Shown: positions 53,719 to 62,042, counted from the stretch's first letter. The stretch: DNA of 64,000 nucleotides from Irregularibacter muris (GCF_024622505.1 NZ_JANKAS010000006.1:119535-183534); one strand, 5' to 3'. Made by a program: numbers and translations. The notes: generated by a model from the sequence alone, not told the origin.

Positions 53719-54035
53719 TAATTCCACCCCATTCTATTGAATAATTGTGAGGTATATTCATATACTTCTTAGTCATTCAGTATATAAAGTTCATGAAAGT
53801 GAAATTTTCTATAACAAAGATTCTGGTCATCAGTAGAAAATACTTTAAGACTTATAAAAAAAGGAATCTAAATGAAAGCCCATTGTTCTCTATAAAGATT
53901 TTCTATATTTATATAAATCATTCATCCAATCCAATACTATCAAAATTTCTCACTTTTTTAAGAAAATTTTAAAATAAATGTCTTAACAAAGGGTCAATAC
54001 AAAGATGGGGAGCTTTACCATTGTATGACAGAGAA
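53719..54035. other. 317-bp gap with a degenerate repeat
   Basis: No gene seen. Positions about 53942-53975 (TTTCTCACTTTTTTA...) resemble the -35/UP part of the two minus-strand ECF promoters at 54949-54979 and 58312-58342, but the matching -10 is missing. Confidence 0.4.
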
Positions 54036-54608
54036 TTATTTCTCCCCATGCTCCCGCAAGTTGATTAAATATCGGAAAAAAGAGTTAGTTATCCTTTTGC
54101 TTTTAAAATAGGTTATCTTATCTTGATCTGTCCTTATTAAATTAACTGTATTATTATTGAAAAAAATCAAAATATCCTTATTGTTGCTATTAGAATATAT
54201 ACATTCTAATGAAAATAGTGATCTTAAATCATTTTCTGCCGTATTAATATTTTCTGGGGACCATTTAATTTTTTCTAATACAATAATAGTTTTTTTGATG
54301 GTGTTAGGAGAAGTTATATTTTTTCTTTTTTCTTGTATGCCAGTTATGTCCTTAACTATTTGATCCAACTCATTCATTAATTGCTCATTATTTGATTGTT
54401 CTTCTAAAGCTCTCAAAACATCTCGCTGACTTAAAGCTAATTCTTTTAATCTTTCATTTTGTTCATTTGTTGTTATAACGAGTTCAGTAGGCATCTGTGA
54501 AAAATTTAGTTTTATCCCATTAGAATGGTTACTATATATGAATATTATTAAATATACGAAAAAAATACTGCAAAACATAATAGCAGCCAATAAAAGTGTT
54601 TTTTTCAT
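54036..54608 (-). CDS. Membrane-anchored coiled-coil protein, unknown
   Basis: 190 residues. One N-terminal membrane helix (about 4-26), then a Glu/Asn-rich helical stretch with coiled-coil potential (about 48-95: TTNEQNERLKELALSQRDVLRALEEQSNNEQLMNELDQIVKDITGIQEKRKN) and a mixed C-terminal domain. No family recognised. Its start overlaps the end of a 44-codon ORF (ATGA), and an ECF-type promoter lies further upstream, so it may belong to the ECF regulon. Confidence 0.55.
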   Translation of the reverse strand: MKKTLLLAAIMFCSIFFVYLIIFIYSNHSNGIKLNFSQMPTELVITTNEQNERLKELALSQRDVLRALEEQSNNEQLMNELDQIVKDITGIQEKRKNITSPNTIKKTIIVLEKIKWSPENINTAENDLRSLFSLECIYSNSNNKDILIFFNNNTVNLIRTDQDKITYFKSKRITNSFFRYLINLREHGEK

Positions 54609-54739
54609 TCTTTCGCCTCACAAAATAATTTAATAGCTTCATATGAATATGGATTGAATATAGCAATAGGACTTAATTCTAGCTCATTCATTATTTTTTT
54701 TAGGTCAGCTTCTCTTTCTTCTTCATAATTTTTCCTCAT
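54605..54739 (-). CDS. 44-residue ORF, possibly a leader or remnant
   Basis: Reads MRKNYEEEREADLKKIM and ends ...KLFCEAKE. Its stop overlaps the start of the next gene by ATGA, the signature of translational coupling. There is no good ribosome site before the ATG, so it could be the remnant 3' end of a longer gene. No membrane segment. Confidence 0.35.
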   Translation of the reverse strand: MRKNYEEEREADLKKIMNELELSPIAIFNPYSYEAIKLFCEAKE

Positions 54740-54948
54740 TTGTAAAATAAAGTTGTAGTATTAATATTATTTTAATATAATCCTTTAAATCTGTAAACGT
54801 AAACATAGGAAGTTTTTATTTTCATGTAAATCAAAGGGAAATAATAATCTAAACATTTCATGGGTTCCACTTTTTCATATTTTATTGGTGTAATATCATA
54901 TATTGCTATCGATAAATAAATGCAATAAATAAACTTTTCTTCTCATAC

Positions 54949-54979
54949 ATAAGACGCACTAGCTTTAAAAAATGTCTCA
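54949..54979 (-). promoter_or_regulatory. ECF-type promoter (leftward)
   Basis: On the minus strand, TGAGAC (54979-54974), 17 bp, CGTCTTAT (54956-54949). ECF sigma factors commonly use TGAAAC-N16/17-CGTC. It would transcribe the 44-codon ORF and the coiled-coil membrane protein gene with a leader of about 200 nt. Confidence 0.65.
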
Positions 54980-55060
54980 CTTTTTTAGAGAAAATATTAA
55001 AACGTTATAAATCTTTAAAAATTTTGTGTAATAGGCTTTATAATAAACATTTCAAGATTT

Positions 55061-55091
55061 TGAGACATTTTTATACTTTTAGGAGTCTAAC
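55061..55091 (+). promoter_or_regulatory. ECF-type promoter (autoregulatory)
   Basis: TGAGAC (55061-55066), 17 bp, AGTCTAAC (55084-55091), 115 bp before the ECF sigma gene. The -10 differs by one base in the core from the two minus-strand sites. Confidence 0.6.
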
Positions 55092-55205
55092 AAATAGAAA
55101 GAAAAAGGATTTCCAAAAATAAAATAGAAATCTATAATAGAAGGGATGTTTGGTAATTTGAGGATATAAAGATGAATAGATGACGAGATAGGTGGTGCTC
55201 AGCAA

Positions 55206-55772
55206 ATGTTTAATAGAACCAGAAAAAAGGTAAAAACCAAAAAGGAAGTTGCTGAATTTGAGGCTTTATTAAAACCGGTATATTCAGAACTCTTTAGGTT
55301 TATCTTTGCTATGACAAAAAATAAAGTACTCACTGATGATGTTATGCAAAATACATTGGTAAAGGCCTATGAAAGCTTTTATCAGTTAAAAGATAAAGAA
55401 AAGTTTAAATCTTGGATATATACCATTGCCAAAAATGAAACATTAAATGCCTTTAGAAAATTTAGTAGATGTAAAGAAACTGCCACAGAAGATGATGTAC
55501 TATACAATATCAGTATCCACCAAGATACTATGGAAGAAATCATGATTCGGGAGGAAACCAAGAATCAGTTGGGCACCATAATCAATCAACTCAAAAAGGA
55601 ATACAAGGAAGTCATCATTTTATACTATTATTATGATCTTACCCTAGAAGAAATATCGGATATTCTAGGAAGCAATGCTAGTACCATCCGTACAAGGCAC
55701 GCTAGGGCCAAGAAATGTATTTATGATAGCTTAATCCGGGAAGAAAGCCCCAAAAAAGAGGTGAATTTATGA
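55206..55772 (+). CDS. ECF-family sigma factor
   Basis: 188 residues. Region 2 (about 25-90: YSELFRFIFAMTKNKVLTDDVMQNTLVKAYESFYQLKDKEKFKSWIYTIAKNETLNAFRK) and region 4 (about 120-175: LGTIINQLKKEYKEVIILYYYYDLTLEEISDILGSNASTIRTRHARAKKCIYDSL) are joined by a short linker. It belongs to the group with a linked membrane anti-sigma. Overlaps the anti-sigma start by 4 bp. Very likely reads its own promoter. Confidence 0.92.
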   Translation: MFNRTRKKVKTKKEVAEFEALLKPVYSELFRFIFAMTKNKVLTDDVMQNTLVKAYESFYQLKDKEKFKSWIYTIAKNETLNAFRKFSRCKETATEDDVLYNISIHQDTMEEIMIREETKNQLGTIINQLKKEYKEVIILYYYYDLTLEEISDILGSNASTIRTRHARAKKCIYDSLIREESPKKEVNL

Positions 55773-56533
55773 AAACGTATCATTTTGATCAACTACTTAC
55801 AGAAGAGATAGAAAAGAATGCTGATCATCTCATAGATATAAACTCTACCCCCATTACCCCTATGGAGGAGCATATACAGAAGCTAAAGGAAAGGATTGAT
55901 CATCAGGAGAGCCAATCCTTTAAAAAGGTTTCTCCTTATAAAAAGATGATAGGAACTGCCGCTTCCATCATTATTTTATCTCTATTTCTCTCTTTCTTAT
56001 GGCAAACAGAACCAGTGCAAGCCTTTAAATTCAATATTATAAAAACTTTTATCGAGGTAAAGGATGATATGATATCCATCAAAATATCTAAAAACTCTCC
56101 CCAAGAGGAAGAAAGAATTGAAGAGAAAGATACCATAAAACAAACCCTCTCCTTTGAGGAGGCAAGGAAAAAAATACCCTTTTCATTTATACAGGCCAAC
56201 TATGTGCCAGAGGGTTTCAAGCCCCAGGATGTAGAGTGGACTAGATATGCATGGGGAGAGCATTTAGTAGTGCAAATATTTCGGGCAGAAAATGGAGCAT
56301 TTATCAATATTATTGAAGGGTATAATCTCCAAGGTTTAGAATCTAAAGAAACTATGAATATAAGAGAGGATGCCCAGGTCAAGGAACTGAAAATCGATGA
56401 AAAAGATATCTTAATGATCTGTATTGAAAAAGACTTTACCGGTGCATTATGGTATGGAGATACCGCTTCCTATGAAATCGCAGGGAATATCTCTGAGGAA
56501 GAGATGATAAAGATGATAAAAAATATAAAATAA
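55769..56533 (+). CDS. Membrane anti-sigma factor (DUF4367-type)
   Basis: 254 residues. A cytoplasmic N-terminus (about 1-60) probably binds the sigma factor. One membrane helix (about 66-85) is followed by an extracytoplasmic domain whose second half (SFIQANYVPEGFKPQDVEWTRYAWGEHLVVQIFRAENGAFINIIEGYN) resembles DUF4367 domains found in many Firmicutes anti-sigma proteins. It should hold the ECF sigma until an envelope signal triggers release, by proteolysis or conformational change. The mini PrsW-like protein at 0.7 kb might be relevant but is far away. Confidence 0.85.
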   Translation: MKTYHFDQLLTEEIEKNADHLIDINSTPITPMEEHIQKLKERIDHQESQSFKKVSPYKKMIGTAASIIILSLFLSFLWQTEPVQAFKFNIIKTFIEVKDDMISIKISKNSPQEEERIEEKDTIKQTLSFEEARKKIPFSFIQANYVPEGFKPQDVEWTRYAWGEHLVVQIFRAENGAFINIIEGYNLQGLESKETMNIREDAQVKELKIDEKDILMICIEKDFTGALWYGDTASYEIAGNISEEEMIKMIKNIK

Positions 56534-56566
56534 TAGAAGCTGGCCTAGGCCAGCTTCTATTATTTT
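56531..56566. terminator. Bidirectional terminator
   Basis: GAAGCTGGCC and GGCCAGCTTC form a perfect palindrome, with AATAATA on one side and TATTATT on the other. Serves the convergent anti-sigma and secreted-protein genes. Confidence 0.85.
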
Positions 56567-57075
56567 ATATAGATATAGTCTGAGGTAGAAGTCTTGGTGG
56601 TTGTACGACCATTATGGGTGATAAGATGCCGTACTTCTACCCTATAGTAATTGTCTTTTGTGATGGTTTTCATATGATTGGAATCAACTTTAGAGTGATT
56701 ATTAGTATAGTTCGATACAGTACTGAGGGTTTCCCACTTGTACCCGTTCCAACGTTGGAAATCCAAAGAATACCCTATTTTATCTACATATTGGGTTGCC
56801 ATGGTATAGGCCATACCTCGAATAGAAGTATTAGAGACTTTAATAACCTGACATCCCACTCTGTAAAAGTAAGGGGAGGCAGAAGAGATTCCAAAGTTTA
56901 CTGTAGGATAGGGAGAGCTATCATCAGAAAATCCATAATCTTCATAGGGGGAGGGTGTGCCCACCGTAGGTACTTTAGAGTAGCTTGGTTGATCTTCCTC
57001 AGATGCCGCTAGGGCAACTTGGGGCACACCTAAGACAAAAAAAAGTAAGAGTAAAACAATTAAAGTTTTTTTCAT
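56560..57075 (-). CDS. Secreted protein of unknown function
   Basis: 171 residues. A Sec signal peptide (MKKTLIVLLLLFFVLGVPQVALAA, cleavage near residue 24) and no lipobox, so it is probably released. The mature part begins with a Ser/Pro/Tyr-rich segment, then a beta-rich domain (RVGCQVIKVSNTSIRGMAYTMATQYVDKIGYSLDFQRWNGYKWETLSTVSNY). I tentatively recall a small Clostridia family of unknown function. The start at 57075 follows AAGGAGGAA; longer readings have no ribosome site. Confidence 0.75.
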   Translation of the reverse strand: MKKTLIVLLLLFFVLGVPQVALAASEEDQPSYSKVPTVGTPSPYEDYGFSDDSSPYPTVNFGISSASPYFYRVGCQVIKVSNTSIRGMAYTMATQYVDKIGYSLDFQRWNGYKWETLSTVSNYTNNHSKVDSNHMKTITKDNYYRVEVRHLITHNGRTTTKTSTSDYIYIK

Positions 57076-57159
57076 AGTAAATTCCTCCTTGTTTTTTGGG
57101 GTAACAAACTTAGTATTTAATCGGATATGAAAAAGCTCACTAATGGACAAACTCTAGAA

Positions 57160-57381
57160 TTATGATTTAAATCTATATACATCTGCTTTATACTTATCAT
57201 AATCAGGATTATTTTCTTGGTATTTATCATACTTAAGATCTGACTGAGATTGGTAAATTTCTTCCTCGCCATTACTCTTAGAAGGTTTTTTCTTAATAAA
57301 CCTCCAAATCTGTTGGAAGCTATATAATATTAAACAAATTCCAAAAATACCAACGAGAATTGTTATTGGTGACCAATACAT
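57160..57381 (-). CDS. Small single-pass membrane protein
   Basis: 73 residues: one membrane helix (about 5-24) and a polar, Tyr/Asp-rich cytoplasmic tail (SDLKYDKYQENNPDYDKYKADVYRF). A GGAGGG site precedes the ATG. Between the secreted protein gene and the lipoprotein gene, same strand, gaps of 84 and 53 bp, so a three-gene operon is likely. Confidence 0.65.
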   Translation of the reverse strand: MYWSPITILVGIFGICLILYSFQQIWRFIKKKPSKSNGEEEIYQSQSDLKYDKYQENNPDYDKYKADVYRFKS

Positions 57382-57434
57382 TTTATTCCCTCCTTAAGGC
57401 ACTTAAATAGATTAAACCTTTGATTTGATCTTTC

Positions 57435-58133
57435 TTAAAAATTTTCAGATTCAACATCAATAGTTTTAATATAGTCAATCTCTTCACTGAGATGGGTAGG
57501 AGCATCAGGGGTGAATAATTCATATTTGCCAGTTTCTTCATTTTTTAGAACAATTTCGCCTGCTGTATCATCGATAGACATTATCTTCCATTCATTCTCC
57601 ATTTTCTTAAATACATACTTTGATATTATTACATGACTCTTTGTGTCATCAAGACCCTTTATTTCATCAACAAAAATATTATCCTCATCATACTCATGTG
57701 ATTTTTTAGCATAAATCGTTGCTTTATCCTCTGTATCGTTCAAATATAGCTTGGAGAAGTCTATTTTTGTAAGCTTTTGGACAATCGCCCCATTAACCAC
57801 ATTCACTTCATAATTTGGATCAACGTGCTTCATGGGGTCTTCTAAAAATTCTTGGTCTATATCTCCTTTTAAGATGGATGCAAGGGGAAACCCTGATTCT
57901 TGATCTTCCCCAATAAAATGTTTCTCCAAGTTCTCGGTAATGAACTTCCCTTCAAAAGCTTTTTTATATTTATCAAAGGTTGTATTGAAAGTAATGAGTT
58001 TGTTTTGGCTAATTTCTATATTCTTAATGGTATTTATCATTTCCTCATACTCCGCATCGCCACTAGCTCCATGACTACAACCAAAGAGCAGAGATAGAGC
58101 AAAAATTAATGTAAAAAATTTAATAAGTTTCAT
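57435..58133 (-). CDS. Lipoprotein of unknown function
   Basis: 232 residues. Lipobox LFGC (Cys19), then a helical region and a C-terminal strand-rich domain (DKATIYAKKSHEYDEDNIFVDEIKGLDDTKSHVIISKYVFKKMENEWKIMSIDDTAGEIVLKNEETGKYELF) of possible NTF2-like fold. First gene of a leftward operon with an ECF-type promoter 180 bp upstream. GGGGAGGA site before ATG. Probably an envelope sensor or protective factor; no function assigned. Confidence 0.7.
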   Translation of the reverse strand: MKLIKFFTLIFALSLLFGCSHGASGDAEYEEMINTIKNIEISQNKLITFNTTFDKYKKAFEGKFITENLEKHFIGEDQESGFPLASILKGDIDQEFLEDPMKHVDPNYEVNVVNGAIVQKLTKIDFSKLYLNDTEDKATIYAKKSHEYDEDNIFVDEIKGLDDTKSHVIISKYVFKKMENEWKIMSIDDTAGEIVLKNEETGKYELFTPDAPTHLSEEIDYIKTIDVESENF

Positions 58134-58690
58134 GGATATTCCTCCCCAGTTATTTTAAAGTTTTTCTTGCAAATAAAGACTATCGATGAGTAGAAACCGA
58201 CTTTCGATATCTATAAATACTTCTTATCCAAAATATTAGTAAGGCAACGATGGATAATACAAAAACCTATGACTTCCATCGGAACCATCTTAATTTATTA
58301 TACCTTCTATAGATAAGACGCACAATCTTTAGAAAATGTCCCACTTTTTTAAAAAATAGTTATTTATTTATAATCTTATTTATTAAAAAATCTGAAGAAA
58401 TTTTCAAAAAGAATTCGTCTAATAAAGAGAAGTGGAAGATGTAAGGAAAAAATAAGAATTTTTTAAGGTGGATGAAACAATATTATTGTATAATAACTTG
58501 TGAATCATTAAACAATATATAGGGGTAAGAGTCTGTGAAAATGTAAGAGATAAGCGCTATAAGTATCCTAAGGGGAAGTTTTGAGCGATTATGCAGAAAA
58601 ATCTTCCATTTTGAAGGTTTTAAAATTTTCTTAGGGGGAATAAAATAATTATGAGCACAAAAATGTGCACAACCTTAAGGAGTGACCTCT
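58134..58690. other. 557-bp gap between two divergent operons
   Basis: Holds the ECF promoter (58312-58342) for the leftward operon. On the right, a TATAAT at 58490-58495 and a roughly 190-nt leader precede the HTH gene, with GCAC/GTGC (58653-58666) and CCTAAG/CTTAGG pairings possible. No believable ORF was found. Confidence 0.5.
58312..58342 (-). promoter_or_regulatory. ECF-type promoter of the lipoprotein operon
   Basis: On the minus strand, TGGGAC (58342-58337), 17 bp, CGTCTTAT (58319-58312). The -10 octamer is identical to that at 54949-54956, and the A-rich stretch before the -35 (AAAAAAGTGRGAC) is shared too. Confidence 0.7.
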
Positions 58691-59242
58691 ATGGAATACT
58701 TTGAAATTGGAAACAAACTGATTAGTAAAAAAAAGCTGTATAGGGAAATAGAAAAAATATTGGAAAAAAGGGAAAAGGGATACTCCCAACAGGAAGTTGC
58801 CCAGCAGTATGGTCTAGATAGAAGCTTTATTTCCAAACTAGAAAGACTAGGCCAACTACGCCAGGGGGATAGGGTCGCTGTAGTGGGTTTTCCTATTAAA
58901 AATAAAAAAGAGATAGAGGAGATCTTAAATACCTTTGGAGTAAATTTTAAGGTGCTTTTCACAGAGGAAGAAAGAATTTCCTTTGTCAATGATAAAAGTG
59001 GAGCACAGTTATTTAATGAGGTAACAGAAATGTTTTATCAATTGAGAAACTATCATACGGTGATTTTATTGGCATCGGATAAGAGAATAAGAGTATTAGA
59101 ATCTCTTTTGGATGGGCAAGTCATTACCATAGATATAGGGCAATCCCCTTTAAAACAAGATGTCTATGTGGAGCCAGAATTGATAAAATCACTTTTACAT
59201 AGAATAATAGGAGGTAGTTATGAAGAAAGTGGTAAGCGTTAG
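58691..59242 (+). CDS. HTH regulator of the dehydrogenase pair
   Basis: 183 residues. The N-terminal helix-turn-helix (about 30-60: GYSQQEVAQQYGLDRSFISKLERLGQLR) has an XRE-like look. The remainder is an alpha/beta domain (RVAVVGFPIKNKKEIEEILNTFGVNFKVL ... VILLASDKRIRVLESLLDGQVITIDIGQSP), perhaps a ligand sensor. Start ATG 58691 follows AAGGAGTGA. Its end overlaps the next gene by 23 bp, so it probably regulates the trio. Confidence 0.7.
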   Translation: MEYFEIGNKLISKKKLYREIEKILEKREKGYSQQEVAQQYGLDRSFISKLERLGQLRQGDRVAVVGFPIKNKKEIEEILNTFGVNFKVLFTEEERISFVNDKSGAQLFNEVTEMFYQLRNYHTVILLASDKRIRVLESLLDGQVITIDIGQSPLKQDVYVEPELIKSLLHRIIGGSYEESGKR

Positions 59243-60155
59243 TTTAGGTTCTTCCTCTAGAAACCATAAAGCAGAGACAGAAATATTAGGAGAAAAATTT
59301 ATCATTGAGAGAATAGGCACTGATGGAGATAGAAAAAAAGCCATAGAGATTATAAAGGAATTAGATGGCAAGGTAGATGCTTTTGGAATGGGGGGCATAG
59401 ACCTATACCTTTTTTCCAGAAATAAAAAATACCTTCTTTCTAGTGCCCTTCCCATAAAAAAGGCAGCACAAAAGACTCCGATCGTAGATGGATCGGGTCT
59501 AAAGAATACTTTAGAGAGAATGGTCATTGATTATCTTACCCAAGAAAAAATCATCGATTTTAAAAATAAGTCCATTATGATCACCTCAGCTTTAGATCGC
59601 TTTGGAATGGCTGAAAGTTTAGAAAGTACGGGGGCAGAGATATTCTATGGTGATGTGTTCTATGCCCTAGGCATTCCTTATTTCCTAAAATCTCTAGATG
59701 ATTTAGATAAAGTGGCAAAGGTCTTATTGCCAGTAGTAAGACATTTCCCCTTTGAGCTGCTGTATCCCACAGGCAATAAGCAAGATAAGGAAAACAAACC
59801 CCATAAAGTGAAAAAGATTTTTGAGCAAGTGGATATTTTGGCGGGAGACTTTCTCTATATACAAAAAAACCTACCCCAAAATTTAGACAATAAAATTATC
59901 ATTACCAATACAACCACAGAAAAAAACCTAAAGCAGTTAAAAGCACTAGGAGCAAAAATGCTCATTACCACAACCCCAGAGTATCAGGGGCGTTCCTTTG
60001 GAACCAATGTCATGGAAGGGGTATTAATTAGCCTTGCAAATAAGCCTTGGGAAGAGCTTACGCCAAGAGACTATAGGGAGATATTGAAGCAAATGAATTT
60101 TACCCCCAGAATTGTATGGTTAAATGAAGAGGATAAAAGGGTACAAAGTGTTTAA
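59220..60155 (+). CDS. 'Quinate 5-dehydrogenase'-like protein
   Basis: 311 residues. Alpha/beta protein (KKVVSVSLGSSSRNHKAETEILGEKFIIERIGTDGD ... DAFGMGGIDLYLF ... IITNTTTEKNLKQLKALGAKMLITTTPEYQGRSFGTNVMEG). This type is often labelled quinate 5-dehydrogenase, but I see no Rossmann GxGxxG loop that would support NAD binding, so that label should not be trusted. Always worth reading with its neighbour. GGAGGT site overlaps the upstream gene. Confidence 0.55.
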   Translation: MKKVVSVSLGSSSRNHKAETEILGEKFIIERIGTDGDRKKAIEIIKELDGKVDAFGMGGIDLYLFSRNKKYLLSSALPIKKAAQKTPIVDGSGLKNTLERMVIDYLTQEKIIDFKNKSIMITSALDRFGMAESLESTGAEIFYGDVFYALGIPYFLKSLDDLDKVAKVLLPVVRHFPFELLYPTGNKQDKENKPHKVKKIFEQVDILAGDFLYIQKNLPQNLDNKIIITNTTTEKNLKQLKALGAKMLITTTPEYQGRSFGTNVMEGVLISLANKPWEELTPRDYREILKQMNFTPRIVWLNEEDKRVQSV

Positions 60156-60232
60156 AAGAATATTTTACATTACCCAGTGGAATGGAAATCTAAAGAATAG
60201 AATAGATTAAATTAAGAATAGTTGGTGAAAAT

Positions 60233-61315
60233 ATGAATAAATTTGCATTTATGATACACCCTATTGAAATACAAGATTTTTATAGAAAGTTTCCTATATT
60301 AGAAAAAACTCCTAAAGCTTTAGTAGAAGGAGCCATTAAAAATCTTCCTCCCTTTAAGGTGTCTGAGATTAAAGGAATAAAGACGCCCAAGGGAGAGATA
60401 GAAGGATACTTTATAGGCGTACCCCTAACCTCCAAGCAGATGATGAGTCTGCCAGAGGATGTGGTGCTAAAGAAAATAATCAAGGCAGGAAAGCTGGCTG
60501 AAAAACTGGGGGCCAATATCGTAGGTCTTGGGGCCTTTACCTCGGTAGTAGGAGATGCAGGGATCACAGTAGCTAAAAATTTGGAGATTCCAGTTACTAC
60601 AGGCAATACCTATACTGTAGCTACTGCCATAGAGGGGGCAAAAAAAGCAGCCAAACTCATTGGAAAAAATTTCAAAGAATGTGAATTGGTTATTGTAGGG
60701 GCCAATGGCTCCATAGGCAATGTCTGTGCAAGGTACCTAGCGAGAGAGGCCAAATATTTGACATTGGTGTCTAGAAATAAGGAAAAACTTAAAATATTGT
60801 CTCAAAAAATCCTTGAAGAGACAGGGACGGCTGTACATATTACAGATAATGTGGAATCTGCCCTCAATAAAGGAGATATTATCATTACGGTGACAAGCTC
60901 AGTAGACACGGTCATTGATCCAAAACATATCAAAAAAGGGGCCATTATTTGTGATGTGGCAAGACCCAGGGATGTCTCTATGGAAGTTGCTAGAAAGCGG
61001 AGAGATGTCTTAGTGATAGACGGAGGGATTGTAAAGTTGCCGGGGAAGGTAGACTTTGGTTTTAATTTTGGTTTCCCCGAGAATACCTGCTATGCTTGTA
61101 TGGCAGAGACTATGCTCCTTACCCTGGAGAATAAAATGGAATGCTTTAGTTTGGGAAGAGAAATGGAATTGGAGAAGATCGATAGGATAAATAAAATGGC
61201 AGAGGAGAATCATTTTTCTCTATCTGGATTTAGAAGTTTTGACAAGGAAGTTCCTGAAAGTAAAATTCAAGACATTAAAAAATATACTCAGGAATATAAA
61301 ATAAGGAATGCATAG
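60233..61315 (+). CDS. Acyl-ACP-reductase-like dehydrogenase
   Basis: 360 residues. A Rossmann loop VGANGSIGN begins at residue 155, and the fold resembles shikimate dehydrogenase and cyanobacterial long-chain acyl-ACP reductase ('predicted amino acid dehydrogenase', COG5322-like). Cys286 and Cys289 sit in ENTCYACMAETMLLTLE, where the cyanobacterial enzyme has its acyl-binding Cys. It might reduce an acyl thioester to an aldehyde with NADPH. Substrate unknown. GGTGA site. Third gene of the trio, 77 bp after the second. Confidence 0.65.
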   Translation: MNKFAFMIHPIEIQDFYRKFPILEKTPKALVEGAIKNLPPFKVSEIKGIKTPKGEIEGYFIGVPLTSKQMMSLPEDVVLKKIIKAGKLAEKLGANIVGLGAFTSVVGDAGITVAKNLEIPVTTGNTYTVATAIEGAKKAAKLIGKNFKECELVIVGANGSIGNVCARYLAREAKYLTLVSRNKEKLKILSQKILEETGTAVHITDNVESALNKGDIIITVTSSVDTVIDPKHIKKGAIICDVARPRDVSMEVARKRRDVLVIDGGIVKLPGKVDFGFNFGFPENTCYACMAETMLLTLENKMECFSLGREMELEKIDRINKMAEENHFSLSGFRSFDKEVPESKIQDIKKYTQEYKIRNA

Positions 61316-61336
61316 TGTCATTCACCCTATAAACGC

Positions 61337-61365
61337 TTGACAAGAAAAATTATCTACATTATAAT
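61337..61365 (+). promoter_or_regulatory. Sigma-A promoter of greA-lysS
   Basis: TTGACA at 61337-61342 and TATAAT at 61360-61365, spacer 17 bp, both perfect. Confidence 0.9.
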
Positions 61366-61382
61366 ACTAGGCATATAAATAG

Positions 61383-61418
61383 ACATAACAGGTTCCGTCC
61401 ACGGCGCTTGTTATGTTT
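61383..61418 (+). promoter_or_regulatory. Leader hairpin of greA
   Basis: ACATAACA pairs with TGTTATGT around a nested CCGT-CCA-ACGG-like hairpin, followed by TTTATTTC. It looks like an attenuator or early terminator about 20 nt into the transcript. Confidence 0.5.
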
Positions 61419-61477
61419 TATTTCTACCTAGGGGCATTAAGGTATTGATAGATTTGGGGATGATGGAGGTTATTAAT

Positions 61478-61573
61478 GTGAATAAAATAAGAACTAATGA
61501 AGCAGCATATAAACTAATCTTAGTTCATATATTACCTAAAACGGAGAAAAGGGGAATGGATCATGATAAATAA
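61478..61573 (+). CDS. 31-codon leader ORF overlapping greA
   Basis: GTG start 8 bp after GATGGAGG; the ORF ends 11 bases inside greA in another frame. Encodes a short basic peptide (starts [15 protein letters not shown]). It could couple or limit greA translation. No similarity recognised. Confidence 0.3.
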   Translation: MNKIRTNEAAYKLILVHILPKTEKRGMDHDK

Positions 61574-62042
61574 CAGAGAAGTCATATTAACATATGAAGG
61601 ACTTGTAAAGTTAGAGAAAGAGTTAGAGGAATTTAAGACCGTCAAAAGAAAAGAAGTTGCAGAAAGAATTAAGCAGGCATTGGCTTTTGGCGATATCAGT
61701 GAGAATTCCGAATATGATGAAGCTAAAAATGAACAGGCTTTTGTAGAAGGAAGAATAGCCACCTTAGAGAATATGCTAAAAAAAGCAAAGGTGATTGACG
61801 ACGAGGATATCACAACAGATGTGGTTAATATCGGTTCTATAGTCACAGTAAAGGATTTAGAATTTGATGATGAAATGGAATATACAATCGTAGGTTCTGC
61901 AGAAGCTGATCCCATGGATTTAAAGATTTCAAATGAATCTCCAGTGGGGAGATCACTAATCGGGAAAAAAGCTGGGGATGTTGTAGAAATAATGGTGCCA
62001 GATGGCATGTTGAAGTACGAAGTAATCAGTATAACCAAATAA
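61563..62042 (+). CDS. greA: Transcription elongation factor GreA
   Basis: 159 residues: N-terminal coiled coil with acidic tip ([31 protein letters not shown]) that enters the RNA polymerase secondary channel, and a C-terminal FKBP-like domain ([22 protein letters not shown]). It stimulates cleavage of backtracked RNA. In operon with lysS. Confidence 0.96.
   Translation: MINNREVILTYEGLVKLEKELEEFKTVKRKEVAERIKQALAFGDISENSEYDEAKNEQAFVEGRIATLENMLKKAKVIDDEDITTDVVNIGSIVTVKDLEFDDEMEYTIVGSAEADPMDLKISNESPVGRSLIGKKAGDVVEIMVPDGMLKYEVISITK

Larger units (their letters stand above)
54740..55205. other. 466-bp divergent control region of the ECF island
   Basis: Contains two ECF-type promoters pointing outward (minus strand at 54949-54979, plus strand at 55061-55091) and AT-rich sequence otherwise. 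The motif AAAAATGTCTCA and its inverse TGAGACATTTTT, 80 bp apart, are the two -35 elements. No ORF with a ribosome site was found. Confidence 0.6.

Noticed and set aside
53942..53993. Third copy of the ECF promoter motif
   Set aside because: The TGAGA-like -35 and A-rich part are similar, but no CGTC-type -10 lies 17 bp away. Kept only as a degenerate sequence.
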